Below, piece after piece: positions 1-6,993 of a stretch of 8,440 nucleotides of DNA. A program made the position numbers and the translations under genes. This stretch comes from Synergistales bacterium (lineage in GTDB: Bacteria > Synergistota > Synergistia > Synergistales > 79-D21). The first letter of the stretch is position 1. The number at the start of each line of letters is the position of its first letter. The notes under the pieces are model-generated. The model had not been told where the DNA came from and searched no databases. It was given only the letters and a program-made list of their open reading frames with translations. The stretch covers positions 443,732 to 452,171 of the forward strand of contig JADLKH010000005.1 of NCBI GenBank assembly GCA_015657435.1, written 5' to 3'.

Positions 1-327
1 GTGGCTGATCGTGACCTGTCTCTCGTCGCCCTCTCCTTCTTCGGCAATAAATCGGAACTTTTCTCCCGGAACGAGAGTGACCGGCTGACCGTTCAAAAGC
101 CTGCCGGTTCTGATTTCTGGACCCTTCGTGTCGAGAATCGTCGCCAGAGGGACCCCCAGGCGTTGCTCCACGGCGCGGATATTGCCGAGGGTTTCCCCGT
201 GACTTTCGTAGGAACCATGGCTGAAGTTCAGTCGAGCGACGTTCATTCCCGCCTTGACCATCGCTGCAAGTGTTTCCCTGGACCCGCACGCAGGCCCCAG
301 GGTGCAGACGATTTTAACCCTTTTCAT
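1..327 (-). CDS. pyk: Pyruvate kinase, N-terminal part (cut by window edge)
   Basis: This gene encodes pyruvate kinase, the cytoplasmic last enzyme of glycolysis, which transfers phosphate from phosphoenolpyruvate to ADP. Only the first 109 residues are in the window; the reading frame is open to the left edge. Visible are the opening KIVCTLGPA strand (residues 5-13), the active-site segment MNVARLNFSHG (28-38) with R32, N34, S36 and H37, and DTKGPEIRTG (66-75) with the D66/T67 cation-site residues. Spacing matches E. coli PykF closely. The sequence ends early in the B (lid) domain. The ATG is preceded by GGGAGGG six bases upstream and lies inside the end of the mtrB gene, giving a 14-nt overlap and probable translational coupling. 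No separate promoter is visible. The family assignment is secure; the isozyme type and allosteric properties cannot be judged from this fragment. Confidence 0.97.
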   Translation of the reverse strand, partial: MKRVKIVCTLGPACGSRETLAAMVKAGMNVARLNFSHGSYESHGETLGNIRAVEQRLGVPLATILDTKGPEIRTGRLLNGQPVTLVPGEKFRFIAEEGEGDERQVTISH

Positions 328-574
328 TCTGTGCCCTCCCGCAGGGAATTTTGCCGTGCTTGGTATAGACCTCGGCCATCCCCCTGATTTTCATCGCGGA
401 TGTATGCTCCGTGAACTGAGAAATCCAGAGCTCTCCGGCGTCAAGTTTTTCCGTGTGACTGAACTTCGTTTCCTGCCCCCGCGTCAACCCAATGACCGTT
501 ACTCCGTTCTCGAGAGCCCTGATAACGATGTAGTCGCTCAGAACCGACTTGACCTCTCCCGGTTCTTCTCTCAT
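314..574 (-). CDS. mtrB: TRAP/MtrB homologue: tryptophan-activated RNA-binding attenuation protein
   Basis: This 86-residue protein aligns without gaps to B. subtilis TRAP (75 aa) over about 65 residues, from the DYIVI strand (14-18) through GVTVIGLTRG (24-33), KFSHTEKLD (37-45) and QFTEHTSAMKIRG (53-65). In Bacillus, TRAP forms an 11-subunit ring that binds tryptophan between subunits and wraps (G/U)AG-repeat RNA to attenuate trp genes. The RNA-contacting Lys37, Lys56 and Arg58 of Bacillus correspond to K43, K62 and R64. The tryptophan-pocket positions Thr25, Thr30, Gln47, Thr49, His51 and Ser53 correspond to T31, T36, Q53, T55, H57 and S59. All are retained, so a tryptophan-responsive RNA-binding ring is expected. 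It has about six extra N-terminal residues and a short C-terminal tail whose codons carry the pyk ribosome-binding site. It starts 24 nt after dnaE, with GGGAGGG six bases before the ATG. Neither folE (the usual Bacillus partner) nor any trp gene is in the window. The family call is firm; the regulatory targets are unknown. Confidence 0.93.
   Translation of the reverse strand: MREEPGEVKSVLSDYIVIRALENGVTVIGLTRGQETKFSHTEKLDAGELWISQFTEHTSAMKIRGMAEVYTKHGKIPCGRAQNEKG
334..340 (-). promoter_or_regulatory. Ribosome-binding site of pyk, inside mtrB
   Basis: GGGAGGG lies six bases before the pyk ATG. It is embedded in the last codons of mtrB, so ribosomes finishing mtrB pass directly over it. This supports the pyk start and suggests coupled translation. 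Confidence 0.8.
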
Positions 575-580
575 ACGAAA

Positions 581-587
581 CCCTCCC
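581..587 (-). promoter_or_regulatory. Ribosome-binding site of mtrB
   Basis: GGGAGGG lies six bases before the mtrB ATG, in the 24-nt gap after dnaE. It supports the 86-residue start. The flanking mRNA is purine-rich but does not form a regular GAG array. Confidence 0.8.
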
Positions 588-598
588 TTTTCCAGGAG

Positions 599-3500
599 TT
601 AAAGGATGACTTCCACGGCCCCGCCCGAAAGATCGACGAGGCGTTCCGAAAGCGACTCCTCCGGCTTGACCCGAATGTCTTTGAGGCGGACGACCGCCAT
701 CGAGCCTTCGTCGAAATATTCGACAAGGACCGGGCATGTACCCGGATGCCCCTTAAGTTCCCGGCACAACGCCTTGAACGGCAATTCTCCTGTTTTGGCC
801 CGCAGGCGGATCTTCACGAACGGATCCTGGCAGGTCTCGATCTCCGCCAGAGGAATAATCTCGTCAGCGACAAGAGTCACGCCCCCCCGGTCCTGGACCC
901 GTCCGCGCGCGAAAAAAATCTTTCCCGGATCCAGCATCCCCTTGATTGCCGGCCAACCCTTCGGGAAACAGACAACCTCCACCTTTGATTCGGTATCTTC
1001 AAATTCGAGGATTCCCATCAGGTCTCCACGCTTTGTCGTCTTTTCTCTGAACCCGACGAGAAGTCCACCAACGGTTGCGGGTGATTCGGTGGCTTTCCAG
1101 AACCGAAGGTCCGCAATCCGGCAGGTCGAAAACCTGGCAATGCGCTCCTCTTCTTTTTCGAGCGGGTGCCCCGAGATGAAAAGTCCGAGGACCTCCTTTT
1201 CGAGGTCCAGAAGTTCCAGCAGAGAGAAATCCTCGCTGGATGCCATCTGGGGTTCCTCATCGGGGAGTTCGTCCACTAGGGCCAACAACGACCGCTGGGC
1301 GCCATCGTTCTGCTTTTTCTGGACGCGGTCGATCAGCATGGGCAGGTTCTCGATCAGCTGCCTGCGGCTGGAGTGAAGGCTTGCAAAGGCTCCCGCCTTG
1401 ATCAGGTTTTCGATCACGCCTCGGTTGACGATCCGCAAATCTACCTTGTTCAGAAAATCCCAAAGGGATTGAAATGCCCCTTTGGACTGCCGCGCCTTCA
1501 AAATCGCCTCTACAGCTGTTTCCCCCGCCTTCGCCACCGCCTTCAGGCCGAACCGGACCACGCGCCCCACCGCCGAAAAAGAAGCACCCGACTCGTTGAT
1601 TTCAGGAGGTAAAACCTGGATGCCCGCATTTCTGACCTCCCTGACGTAACGGGCAAGGACATCCATCCGGGATCCGATCTGACTGGACAGAAAAGCCGCA
1701 AGAAACTCCGCCTTGTAGTGGGCCTTCAAGTAGGCCGTCTGGTAGCTGATGAGCGCATAGGCCGCACTGTGGGATTTGTTGAAGCCGTAACCTGCGAACT
1801 TTTGAATGAGGTCGAAAAGAGGTTCCGCAGTCGCGGCGTCCACTCCGTTTCGAAGGCAACCATCCACGAATTTCTTCCGTTGCTGCTCCATCACTTCCAT
1901 TTTCTTCTTGCCCATTGCCCGCCTGAGAAGATCCGCTTCGCCGAGCGTAAAGCCTGCCAGCGTAGCGGCAATCTGCATGACCTGTTCCTGGTATAGGATG
2001 ACGCCGTACGTTTCTTTCAGAACGGACTCGAGCAAGGGGTGGGGATAGACAACCTCGGATCGGCCATGCTTGCAGTTGATGAACTGGTCCACCATGCCGC
2101 TCTCTAGAGGTCCCGGGCGGTACAAGGCAAGGATCGCCACCAGGTCTTCGAACGAATCCGGAACGATCTTCTTCAATAGCTGACGCATTCCCGGGGATTC
2201 AAGCTGGAAAATTCCCAGGGCATCCGCTCCCTGCAGGAGGGAGAATGTGGAGGGATCATCGAGCGGGATGTCGTTGATGTCCGGGACGTCCTTTCCGTTG
2301 AGCCGGATGTTCGCTAGTGTATCCTCGATCATGGAGAGAGTCCTCAATCCGAGGAAATCCATCTTGACGAGCCCCAGTTTTTCGATGGCCTCCATCCCGA
2401 ACTGAGTCACCACCTGCCCCTCCCCGATCTTTCGCACGGGAACCAGGTCCGTCACTTCCACCGGCGAAATCACCACTCCGGCGGCATGCTGCGAACAATG
2501 CCTGGCCAGGCCTTCAATACTGCCCGCCACGTCAAGAAGGTTCTTGATGGCCGGTTCCTTCTTCCGGAACAGGGCCAAGTCGGGAGAGGCCTCGACGGCT
2601 TCCGCAATGCTGGCGGCCCCATCGGGAACGCTCTTGGCCACCCTGTTGACGTCAGCGAGGGGGATACCCAAGGCTCTTCCGACGTCACGAATCGCTCCCT
2701 TGCTTTTCATCCGGTCGAAAGTGATGATCTGGGCCACGTGATTGCGACCGTATTTTTCGACCACGTACTCCAGGACTTCATCCCGGCGCTTGTCGGAGAT
2801 GTCCGTGTCGATATCGGGCATGCTGATCCGTTCCGGGTTGAGAAATCTCTCGAAAAGAAGATGGTACCGTATCGGGTCCAGTTCGGTGATTCGTAAAGCC
2901 CATGCTGCCAGGGATCCCGCAGCTGAACCCCGACCCGGGCCAACTGGGATGCCGCGGGATTTTGCCGCCCTGATGAAATCCGACACAACCAGAAAATACC
3001 CTGAAAAACCCATCTTCCGGATGACGCCCAGTTCATAGGACATCCTTTCCCGGTACGCCTCCGGAACGGAGCCCCCCATTCTTTCTTCAAGGCCCTCCCA
3101 GGCGAGTTTCTCGAGATAGCTCTCCAGGTTTTCTCCCTCCGGCACCTCGTAGCGGGGGAGACGGTAGACGTTGAAATCCAGTTTGACGTCGCACTTTTCC
3201 GAAACCTCGACGGTATTCGTGAGCGCTTCAGGAAGCTCGCTACCGAAAAGGGCCCACATTTCGGAGGGCGAACGGAGGTAGAAATCGGTGGCTCCGAAAC
3301 GGTAGCGATTGGGTTCATTCACCGTCGCGTTCGTTTGGACACAAAGGAGAATGTCGTGCCAGGAGGCATCCGAGGCATTCAGGTAGTGCGCATCGTTCGT
3401 CGCGATCAGCGGAATCCCCGTTTTTCTGGAAATCCCGATGATCGCTTTGTTCACGAGAGCCTGCTCCGGCAGGGTGTTATGCATGACCTCCAGATAGAAA

Positions 3501-4006
3501 TTGCCTTTGCCCATAATGTCCTGGTAAAGGACGGCGCGTTCCTCTGCCCCCCGTTCGTTTCCATCGAGAATCAGTGAGGGAATCTCTCCGGCAAGACAGG
3601 CCGAAGAAGCGATCAGCCCTCCGGCGTATCTCGCAAGAAGATCGTGGTCGATCCTCGGCTTGTAGTAAAAACCGTCGGTGTTGGCAATGGAAACGAGCTT
3701 GACGAGGTTATGGTATCCCTCGAGATCGCGCGCCAAGAGGACAAGGTGATTGTTTCCTCCCTTGCGGTCCCGGCAAGTGTGTCCCAGAGGGTCCAGGTAG
3801 ACCTCGCATCCGAGAAGCGGCTTGACACCGGCGGAATGGCACTTTTCGTAAAATTCCACTACGCCGTACATGGCCCCATGGTCCGTCAGCGCAACGGCCG
3901 GAGACCCCCATTCGGCGGTCTTCGCCGCCAGCTCCGAGCATCGGATCGCCCCGTCCAGCAGGCTGTATTCGCTGTGTACATGAAGGTGGACAAAGGGTTT
4001 GTTCAC
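599..4006 (-). CDS. dnaE: DNA polymerase III alpha subunit (DnaE)
   Basis: This is the catalytic subunit of the chromosomal replicase, 1135 aa against 1160 in E. coli. Domains run: PHP (about 1-270), polymerase core (about 290-840), helix-hairpin-helix (about 852-877), OB fold (about 979-1053) and a C-terminal tau-binding-type region. Catalytic aspartates are seen in PDIDTD (D398, D400) and KMDFLGLRTL (D550); GPGRGSAAGS lies at 356-365. The PHP domain keeps a full set of candidate metal ligands (H9, H11, D18, H43, E68, H87, C137, D205, H207), unlike E. coli, so it may carry an active 3'-5' exonuclease. A degenerate clamp-binding motif (Q904-RSLL) precedes the OB fold. The start is GTG, overlapping the dnaX stop in GTGA, with GAGGGGAG nine bases upstream. 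It is of DnaE type, not the Gram-positive PolC type. The gene sits between dnaX and mtrB. Confidence 0.98.
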   Translation of the reverse strand: MNKPFVHLHVHSEYSLLDGAIRCSELAAKTAEWGSPAVALTDHGAMYGVVEFYEKCHSAGVKPLLGCEVYLDPLGHTCRDRKGGNNHLVLLARDLEGYHNLVKLVSIANTDGFYYKPRIDHDLLARYAGGLIASSACLAGEIPSLILDGNERGAEERAVLYQDIMGKGNFYLEVMHNTLPEQALVNKAIIGISRKTGIPLIATNDAHYLNASDASWHDILLCVQTNATVNEPNRYRFGATDFYLRSPSEMWALFGSELPEALTNTVEVSEKCDVKLDFNVYRLPRYEVPEGENLESYLEKLAWEGLEERMGGSVPEAYRERMSYELGVIRKMGFSGYFLVVSDFIRAAKSRGIPVGPGRGSAAGSLAAWALRITELDPIRYHLLFERFLNPERISMPDIDTDISDKRRDEVLEYVVEKYGRNHVAQIITFDRMKSKGAIRDVGRALGIPLADVNRVAKSVPDGAASIAEAVEASPDLALFRKKEPAIKNLLDVAGSIEGLARHCSQHAAGVVISPVEVTDLVPVRKIGEGQVVTQFGMEAIEKLGLVKMDFLGLRTLSMIEDTLANIRLNGKDVPDINDIPLDDPSTFSLLQGADALGIFQLESPGMRQLLKKIVPDSFEDLVAILALYRPGPLESGMVDQFINCKHGRSEVVYPHPLLESVLKETYGVILYQEQVMQIAATLAGFTLGEADLLRRAMGKKKMEVMEQQRKKFVDGCLRNGVDAATAEPLFDLIQKFAGYGFNKSHSAAYALISYQTAYLKAHYKAEFLAAFLSSQIGSRMDVLARYVREVRNAGIQVLPPEINESGASFSAVGRVVRFGLKAVAKAGETAVEAILKARQSKGAFQSLWDFLNKVDLRIVNRGVIENLIKAGAFASLHSSRRQLIENLPMLIDRVQKKQNDGAQRSLLALVDELPDEEPQMASSEDFSLLELLDLEKEVLGLFISGHPLEKEEERIARFSTCRIADLRFWKATESPATVGGLLVGFREKTTKRGDLMGILEFEDTESKVEVVCFPKGWPAIKGMLDPGKIFFARGRVQDRGGVTLVADEIIPLAEIETCQDPFVKIRLRAKTGELPFKALCRELKGHPGTCPVLVEYFDEGSMAVVRLKDIRVKPEESLSERLVDLSGGAVEVIL

Positions 4007-5778
4007 TCTGAAGCGCTCCCCTCTTCAAATCCGGACGCCGTACCCTCCGGATCCTCCTGCCGAACCAGCAGGACCTCTCCTCCAAACCATCCGATCATTT
4101 CGTCCAGGGCAGTCGTCTGCCGCTCCCCTTCAGGACTTCCCTCTCCTTCCTGGGCAACGGGAAAGGAGGGATCTTCCTTCTCGATCTGATGGGTCCGTTT
4201 TTTCCGTCGCTCCCATGGAGCGGGATTCGAGTTTTCTCCAACGGGCACCGGGTCGGGAAGCGCAGTTCCCTCTCCTGACCGAAGGCATTCCCCCATGCAG
4301 CAGAAAGTCACGGGAACGGCCCCCAGGGATTCTTCCTTGCAGGTCGTGAAGCGCTTCAGGTTCCTTTCGAGCCGAATCAGCTCGAAGCAAATCCGATCTT
4401 TTCCAGCGAAATCCACGATCATTTCGCCTTCTCCCTCGCGGACAACAGCCCCCGAGAGGGCCGCCGCCACTTGGCGGTCCGCAGTGTCCTGGCTCTCCAA
4501 AAGGTGAATCCAAAACTGCCTGATGGCCGCCTGGTCGAGCGAACCTGAAGGAACGATAGCGGTCGCTTTTTCGCTAACGGACGCCGTTTCCCCTCCCGAA
4601 GCGGTGCTCGCCATCGCTTTCGGAGAAGAACTCGTCTCCAAAGGAAGGCCTCCCGCCGGTTGACCCGTTCGAAGGCCCTGCAGAAGCAATCCTGCCAGGA
4701 TATCCGTCCTGATTCCCAGCCGCAAACGGCCCATCATCCTGGAAAGATTCTCAAGGGAAAACCTCAACCCTTCTAGTTTCCACAAGGAGGACTCCTCCAA
4801 AAGGAAGGCCTTCTCCTCACTGGAAAGCTCCAGGGATTCCAGCGTCTTTGCTCCCCAGGTCTTGAGGATCCAGAGATCCCGAAATATCAGAAAAAGGCTT
4901 TCGACAAGCCTTTCCATGGAAGCCCCTTTCTGCAGGGATTCCATCAGTGTCGCGATGGCTTCTTCCGGTTTTGAGCGGAACAGCGCCACGAAGGATTCCA
5001 TTTCCGCCCGACTTCCGCCCCCCACAAGGGTTCGGACGGATTCCGCCGTCACCGATCCCGATCCCACAGGGATCGCCTGCTCGAGGAGCGAAAGGGCATC
5101 CCGCATCGCTCCGTCGGCTTGCCTGGCCAGTTCCCAGAGTGCCGCTTCCTCCGAGGGAATTCCTTCCTTTTCACAGACCCGGGACAACCGCAAGGCGATG
5201 TCCTTCCCAGGGATCCTCCGGAAAGGGATATGCTGACACCGTGACCGGATGGTGACGGGGACTTTCTGGGGTTCGGTCGTCGCCAAGATGAAGACCGCAT
5301 GGGAGGGAGGTTCCTCAAGCGTCTTGAGAAGCGCGTTGAAGGCCGGTTCAGTGAGCATGTGGACTTCGTCGACAATGTAGATCTTCCTTCGAGAGGAAAA
5401 TGGGGCAAGCGAAACATGAGCTTTCAGTTCCCTGACCTCATCGATCCCCCGGTTGGAGGCTCCGTCGATCTCCACGACATCCAAACTCTCTCCTGCAGTG
5501 ATGGCGACGCAGCTCGGGCAAGCCCCGCAGGGTTCCGCTCCCGTTCGCGCATCCGTGCAATTGAGCGCCTTCGACAGGATTCTTGCCAGGGAGGTTTTAC
5601 CACAGCCTCTCGGTCCCGAAAAAAGATAGGCGTGTACCGTCTTGCCGCCCTCAAGAGAATGGCGTAGCACCGATACGGCAGCATCCTGCCCGACAACCTC
5701 GTCGAACCGAAGCGGCCTGTAGCGCCGATACAGGGATACATACCGCTCCTGCGAAGTCAACGCATCGTTTCCGGTCAT
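4003..5778 (-). CDS. dnaX: DNA polymerase III subunit tau (DnaX)
   Basis: This gene encodes the ATPase of the clamp loader, 591 aa, which opens and loads the beta clamp and, through its C terminus, holds alpha and DnaB. The AAA+ core shows the Walker A GPRGCGKT (55-62), a zinc module with C74, C84, C87 and C90, Walker B VDEVH (136-140), the sensor-1 region ATTEP (166-170), the SRC arginine finger (R180) and a GAMRDALSLLEQ sensor-2 helix. The collar domain ends near residue 370. A low-complexity linker and a C-terminal tau-like domain (about 450-591) follow. No convincing slippery site for a gamma product was found, so probably only the long form is made. The ATG has AAAGGAG about 11 bases upstream, a somewhat long spacing; no better in-frame start exists. 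It follows the peptidase gene by 20 nt and overlaps dnaE by 4 nt. The usual partners ybaB and recR are absent here. Confidence 0.97.
   Translation of the reverse strand: MTGNDALTSQERYVSLYRRYRPLRFDEVVGQDAAVSVLRHSLEGGKTVHAYLFSGPRGCGKTSLARILSKALNCTDARTGAEPCGACPSCVAITAGESLDVVEIDGASNRGIDEVRELKAHVSLAPFSSRRKIYIVDEVHMLTEPAFNALLKTLEEPPSHAVFILATTEPQKVPVTIRSRCQHIPFRRIPGKDIALRLSRVCEKEGIPSEEAALWELARQADGAMRDALSLLEQAIPVGSGSVTAESVRTLVGGGSRAEMESFVALFRSKPEEAIATLMESLQKGASMERLVESLFLIFRDLWILKTWGAKTLESLELSSEEKAFLLEESSLWKLEGLRFSLENLSRMMGRLRLGIRTDILAGLLLQGLRTGQPAGGLPLETSSSPKAMASTASGGETASVSEKATAIVPSGSLDQAAIRQFWIHLLESQDTADRQVAAALSGAVVREGEGEMIVDFAGKDRICFELIRLERNLKRFTTCKEESLGAVPVTFCCMGECLRSGEGTALPDPVPVGENSNPAPWERRKKRTHQIEKEDPSFPVAQEGEGSPEGERQTTALDEMIGWFGGEVLLVRQEDPEGTASGFEEGSASE
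4016..4023 (-). promoter_or_regulatory. Ribosome-binding site of dnaE, inside dnaX
   Basis: GAGGGGAG lies nine bases before the GTG start of dnaE, within the last codons of dnaX. It supports the GTG start and translational coupling at the GTGA overlap. Confidence 0.75.
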
Positions 5779-5798
5779 CCCAGGAATGGCTCCTTTCG

Positions 5799-6896
5799 TT
5801 AAAGAAGGTAGCGTCCCATGGGGTGTGCCCGCTGGGCCTCGACCACCGACTTGCGCAAACTTTCTGAGAACGTCTCGAGAGAGGACATCCCTTCCGGCAG
5901 GTCATTTTGCCGGACGACAACCCCCCGGCCGACCCGGAGAAGCAAACCTTTCTCGTCTCTTTCGACAGAGATATCGCTGGGCAGAAGTTCCATCTGGAGA
6001 AAACGGTCGATCTCCCTTTTCGCGACTCCCATCACCGACCGGACTTCCTCGGTTGACGGCCCGCTCCATACCTCTTTCCCATCAACCCTCAGCAGAAGCC
6101 GCCTGTCTTTTTCCTCGATCGAGGTTCTCAAAAGGCGAAGCGGATCCTTACGATGAAGCGGCCAACCCGAGTTTTTGATAAAAGCGGCCATATAGCCGAT
6201 CCTCTCGGGCAGGTCGGGATGATCCAGGAATACACCGGGGTCGACATAGGGGTGTTTCAGGCGTTCCTCTGCAAGCCTCTCCATCACGGTGACCGCGGAA
6301 GAAACGGGGAATCCGGTCGCATTGAGCATTTTCAGGCCACCCAGGTCGGCTTCCTTTTCGAGGTCACGGCTATAGGCGTTCAGGATCGCCACCTGAGCGA
6401 TATTGGCCATGATCACCGCCGCAGCTTCGCCCCTGCTGGCCACCGCAACAGCCAGTGCCAGGAGGGAGAGTCGTTCGTTCCTGGCGGATTGGATCATGGC
6501 GTGCTTTCGCTCCGTGTGAACCATTTCGTGAGCCATGATCGAGGCCAACTCGGGGTCGCTTCTGGCAAAATCAAGCATCCCTGTGGTGAAGTAGATGTAT
6601 CCCCCCGGCAGTGAAAAGGCGTTCGGCTGGTCTTCGCTGATCACACGGACTTCGTATTCCAGGGGTCTTTGCGCTTCCGGGGCAAGGCGTTGGAGGATGG
6701 CCTCCAGGCGGGCGACACGAACGGGGTCCACAACGCGGTCCCATTTCTTCTCGACCTGCTCGCAGACTTTCTTCCCAAGGGCGACCTCCTTCTCGTCTTC
6801 TTTGGAAAGCGTCCCGCCGAAGGCTTGGTGAGGGAAAGGAAGAAAGAAAAACGACAATAAGAGCAGACCCAGATAGATAAAAATCTTTTTTCTCAA
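5799..6896 (-). CDS. Secreted M48-family zinc metallopeptidase (BepA-like)
   Basis: This is an exported M48 peptidase, probably acting outside the inner membrane in envelope protein quality control. The chosen start is TTG at 6896, giving 365 aa, because AAGGAG lies eight bases upstream and it places a classic Sec signal peptide at the very N terminus: basic RKK (2-4), a hydrophobic core (5-21) and a likely cleavage after AFG (25-27). There is no lipobox cysteine. The NAFSLPGGYIYFTTGML block (92-108), the zinc motif HEMVH (123-127) and the EKEAD segment (180-184, with E182 as probable third ligand) match the BepA/YfgC/LoiP type. The remaining roughly 100 residues hold no TPR repeats; I did not recognise a family for this C-terminal part. 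An ATG at 6977 would add 27 residues before the basic region but has no good ribosome-binding site. The gene ends 20 nt before dnaX. The protease call is firm; its substrate is unknown. Confidence 0.9.
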   Translation of the reverse strand: MRKKIFIYLGLLLLSFFFLPFPHQAFGGTLSKEDEKEVALGKKVCEQVEKKWDRVVDPVRVARLEAILQRLAPEAQRPLEYEVRVISEDQPNAFSLPGGYIYFTTGMLDFARSDPELASIMAHEMVHTERKHAMIQSARNERLSLLALAVAVASRGEAAAVIMANIAQVAILNAYSRDLEKEADLGGLKMLNATGFPVSSAVTVMERLAEERLKHPYVDPGVFLDHPDLPERIGYMAAFIKNSGWPLHRKDPLRLLRTSIEEKDRRLLLRVDGKEVWSGPSTEEVRSVMGVAKREIDRFLQMELLPSDISVERDEKGLLLRVGRGVVVRQNDLPEGMSSLETFSESLRKSVVEAQRAHPMGRYLL

Positions 6897-6904
6897 ACAG
6901 AGGT

Positions 6905-6910
6905 CTCCTT
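6905..6910 (-). promoter_or_regulatory. Ribosome-binding site deciding the TTG start of the M48 peptidase
   Basis: AAGGAG lies eight bases before the TTG codon at 6896. No comparable site precedes the in-frame ATG at 6977, and the TTG start puts the signal peptide at the N terminus, so this site decides the start. Confidence 0.75.
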
Positions 6911-6993
6911 CCCGCCCATTCCGTTGAAAGAGAAAGCTTTGCAGCCACTGAGAGCGCCACCACGACCATTTTACCATCAGGATACGGACGCCC

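Noticed and set aside
575..598. Purine-rich GAG/AAG triplets around the mtrB start as a possible TRAP autoregulatory site
   Set aside because: Only about five triplets are seen, with irregular spacers (roughly 1 to 13 nt), not the regular 2-3 nt spacing of known TRAP targets; a Shine-Dalgarno and Glu/Lys codons explain them.
254..988. Long open frames on the plus strand, for example 254-988, 606-1376 and 3644-4189
   Set aside because: They lie antisense to mtrB, dnaE, pyk or dnaX, show no recognisable motifs and are dominated by Arg/Ser/Pro, as expected from the reverse strand of GC-rich genes.
4198..4203. A6 run (AAA AAA codons) in dnaX mRNA as a frameshift site for a gamma subunit
   Set aside because: The run does not form a proper X XXY YYZ heptamer in frame, and a -1 shift would end near 4130, trimming only about 40 residues from the 591-aa tau, unlike gamma.
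5059..5075. Perfect 7-bp inverted repeat CGATCCC-ACA-GGGATCG
   Set aside because: It lies inside dnaX coding sequence, has no T-run and no slippery site just upstream in the mRNA, and is short enough to be chance.
6968..6973. TAAAAT as a minus-strand -10 box for the peptidase-dnaX-dnaE part
   Set aside because: No -35-like hexamer stands 16-18 bases upstream, so the match is not enough to call a promoter.
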